The notes under the pieces were generated by a model. The model searched no databases, had not been told where the DNA came from, and saw only the letters and a list, made by a program, of their open reading frames with translations. Both the position numbers and the translations under genes were made by a program. A stretch of 64,000 nucleotides of DNA, from the NCBI GenBank assembly GCA_965223435.1, contig CBDCWQ010000006.1, forward strand, positions 62,001 through 126,000, given 5' to 3'. This DNA comes from CBDCWQ01 sp965223435 (GTDB lineage: Bacteria; Myxococcota; Kuafuiibacteriia; Kuafuiibacteriales; Kuafuiibacteriaceae). Position 1 is the first letter of the stretch. Each line of letters begins with the position of its first letter. Positions 62,034-64,000 of the stretch are shown in pieces.

Positions 62034-64000
62034 ATGGTTCGGAGGAGAGCGCGGTGGGAATGCCTGGTGGGGGCCATGGCGGTGTGGGTGCCTCAGGCGG
62101 TCCTCGCCGGCGATGCCGGCCTGGGCGCGACGGCCGCGCTCCATGTCGAGTCCGAGACCCAGAGCGTGCTGGTGGCGCGCATCGAGGTTCCACCGGGATA
62201 CCATCTGTGGTCCCTCGATCCCGGTGACGGGCCCAAGGCACTTGTTCTTGAGCTAGAAGGCAAGGGTTTTGCGCGAGAGAAGAATGGTGTTTGGCATGGT
62301 TCGACTCCAGTTGTGGCCTACGACCGGGGTTTTGAGCGCAAACTGGCCCATTATCCAGCCGGGGTGGCCTTATTCGCAACCAAGGTTTCGCACCAGCCAG
62401 GGCAACAAGACCTGCCCAGGCTGGTCTTGAGCGGCCAAATTTGTAACGAGACCCATTGCCTCGACCAAAAACTGTCGGTCCCCGTCGAACGAAAAAAAGA
62501 ACCGTTCAAGACTGCGATGTGGTCGGAGCCTCCACTGTCGGTTCGGCCCAAGGCCGCGTCTTTGCTGGCTGGATGGCCGCGGTCTTCGGCTGCCCCCTCC
62601 GCTGAAGAGAATGCGCTGCCGGAGTCCTTGCCCGTCGCGGGTGTCTCTGCCGGCGCCCAAGCGCTTGCCCAAGCCAAGAACAAAGGGGTGTGGGCCTTTA
62701 TATTGATGGCTTTTGCGTTTGGTCTCGCAGCCTTGGCGACCCCTTGTGTGTTTCCCGCGATTCCACTGACGGTCTCGTTTTTTTCCAAGTATTCGGGCGA
62801 GAGCCTGGGGCGAGGGGCGCGGTTGGCTGCGGTGTATGCGCTGACCATGGTTGCGTCTTTTAGCGGTGCGGGGGTTTTGATTTCCATCTTGTTCGGGGTG
62901 ACCGGGGTGCAGCGTTTCGCGGCCCATCCGATCTTCAATTTGTTTCTCGGTGCCCTTTTGGGCCTGTTCTCGCTCAATCTTTTGGGTCTTTTCGATATCC
63001 GCGCTCCGGCTTGGATGACCCGAGGTGCGAATCGTCTGGAGGCCAAGTTTGGTCGTGGAGCGGCACTGGGGAACGGGGCGAAAAAGAGCGGTGGCTTGGG
63101 TGACTACCTGGTTGTGAGTGTGGCTGCTTTGACGGCGACGACCGTCTTTTTTACCTGCACCGTTGCTTTTGTCGGCCTCGTTTTGGTGGAGGCTGCGCAG
63201 GGTGCGTGGTTTTGGCCCACGGTGGGGATGCTGGCGTTCTCGTCAGCGTTTGCGCTGCCTTTCTTTGTTCTCGCTTTGTTTCCGAGTGCAGCCAATCGGC
63301 TTCGCGGGACGTCGGGCCAATGGCTCGAGGCGACCCGGGTGACGCTGGGCTTTTTAGAATTGGCGGCGGCCACCAAGTTTGTGTCCAACGCGGATCTCAT
63401 CTGGTCGTGGGGCATGCTCACCCGGGAGGTGGTGCTTGCGTTTTGGATCCCGCTGTTCGGAATCGCGGGCCTTTACCTCTTGGGCAAGCTTAAGATCGGC
63501 GCCCAGTCTTTGAATACTGCCGAAGGTGGCGCTTCTGTGGTGCAGGTCATGGCCTCGACCGTTTTTTTCGGTGTGGCGTTGTACCTCGGTGCGGGATTTT
63601 TGCAGGGGCGGGCTTTTGGTGGCTGGGTGGACGGATGGTTGCCTCCTGTAGTCTATCCAGGGACGGCTGCGAGACCGGGCTTGGCGAAGGCTGGCCGCTC
63701 CGAGAATGCGCTGAAGTGGACTGAGGATTTGAGGACGGCAAGACGGCAAGCCGAAAAGGAGGGTCGCTTGGTGTTTGTTAATTACACCGGCTATTCTTGC
63801 ACCAACTGTCGATATATGGAGGGTGCGGTGTTCACTCAGCCCAATGTTGCCGCGCTCTTGAACAACATGGTGCTGGTCGAACTGTACACCGACGGGGGCA
63901 CAGAGGCTCACCAAGCGAACCGCGAAGATCAGGCCGAGCGCTTTGGTACCGTGGCCCTGCCTCATTACTCCGTGGAGCGGCCTAGCGGCAGCGTTGTTGG
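62034..64000 (+). CDS. dsbD: Thiol:disulfide interchange protein DsbD (partial, 3' end beyond window)
   Basis: At least 655 codons, cut by the window end. It starts at ATG 62034 with GGTAAG upstream and a signal peptide (LVGAMAVWVPQAVLAGDAG). The periplasmic alpha domain carries a Cys pair (GQICNETHCLDQKLS). The CcdA-like membrane domain follows from about residue 220, with TPCVFPAIPLTVSFFSK and later FFTCTVAFVGLVL supplying the two membrane cysteines. The gamma domain is a thioredoxin fold with GYSCTNCRYME as its CxxC site. It passes electrons from cytoplasmic thioredoxin to the periplasm, useful for the many Cys-rich exported proteins in this window. Confidence 0.93.
   Translation, partial: MVRRRARWECLVGAMAVWVPQAVLAGDAGLGATAALHVESETQSVLVARIEVPPGYHLWSLDPGDGPKALVLELEGKGFAREKNGVWHGSTPVVAYDRGFERKLAHYPAGVALFATKVSHQPGQQDLPRLVLSGQICNETHCLDQKLSVPVERKKEPFKTAMWSEPPLSVRPKAASLLAGWPRSSAAPSAEENALPESLPVAGVSAGAQALAQAKNKGVWAFILMAFAFGLAALATPCVFPAIPLTVSFFSKYSGESLGRGARLAAVYALTMVASFSGAGVLISILFGVTGVQRFAAHPIFNLFLGALLGLFSLNLLGLFDIRAPAWMTRGANRLEAKFGRGAALGNGAKKSGGLGDYLVVSVAALTATTVFFTCTVAFVGLVLVEAAQGAWFWPTVGMLAFSSAFALPFFVLALFPSAANRLRGTSGQWLEATRVTLGFLELAAATKFVSNADLIWSWGMLTREVVLAFWIPLFGIAGLYLLGKLKIGAQSLNTAEGGASVVQVMASTVFFGVALYLGAGFLQGRAFGGWVDGWLPPVVYPGTAARPGLAKAGRSENALKWTEDLRTARRQAEKEGRLVFVNYTGYSCTNCRYMEGAVFTQPNVAALLNNMVLVELYTDGGTEAHQANREDQAERFGTVALPHYSVERPSGSVV

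Noticed and set aside
1..64000. CRISPR arrays, insertion sequences, prophage or integrative elements
   Set aside because: No regularly spaced repeats, transposase, integrase or att-like duplication were seen.

Overview
The window looks like a chromosomal segment of a GC-rich member of the Myxococcota / former Deltaproteobacteria. The evidence is the density of Hanks-type Ser/Thr kinases, an FHA-sigma54 activator, GYF/J-domain/TPR and PEGA-domain proteins, very large secreted lipoproteins with Dictyostelium-type cysteine repeats, and frequent GTG/TTG starts. No integrase, transposase, phage gene, CRISPR array or replication origin is visible.

Layout. (1) 1-13.2 kb: a CBS-domain protein converging on a giant (about 4184 aa) mosaic lipoprotein gene. 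(2) 13.5-17.0 kb: a 2-oxoacid dehydrogenase locus, with E2 divergent from E1alpha-E1beta. (3) 17.1-21.8 kb: a housekeeping block of UspA, tadA, tRNA-Ser(GGA), SRP RNA, dnaX, ybaB and recR. (4) 21.9-41.1 kb: a Pel-type exopolysaccharide locus. pelC-D-E-F-G form a tightly overlapping minus-strand operon (41.1 to 35.3 kb). A PelB-like TPR/porin gene lies about 6.7 kb further along on the same strand. Between and beside them are a kinase-pseudokinase protein, a kinase-PEGA membrane protein, an FHA-sigma54 activator, a TPR/TM protein and a kinase with two zinc ribbons. A CotH-like lipoprotein flanks the set. No pelA is present. (5) 41.4-44.9 kb: an operon of an HTH-receiver regulator, a ThDP-dependent enzyme with an apparent single-base frameshift, and a receiver-histidine kinase. 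(6) 45.2-49.8 kb: lysS, an oversized LolC/E-like permease and lolD, all overlapping. (7) 50-58.8 kb: a GYF/J/TPR protein, another Ser/Thr kinase that lacks a canonical start codon ahead of its P-loop, and two paralogous cysteine-repeat lipoproteins. (8) 58.9-64 kb: a cyclic-nucleotide-binding protein, an AI-2E-family permease, a methyltransferase and a DsbD cut off by the window end.

How it may work together. PelD keeps the RxxD c-di-GMP inhibitory-site motif at nearly the same residue number as the Pseudomonas protein, so classical c-di-GMP control of polymer synthesis looks preserved. The unusual part is the signalling cassette placed between pelB and pelC-G. It is a candidate phosphorylation / FHA / sigma54 layer over Pel, and a sigma54-like promoter preceded by a tandem 9-bp repeat lies between the FHA activator and the kinase-PEGA gene. 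This link is inferred from gene order and domain content only.

Two short dispersed repeat families were found. One (13.4, 29.7, 60.8 kb) is a small hairpin-forming element. The other (23.5, 58.8 kb) contains the start codon and first residues of a lipoprotein signal peptide.
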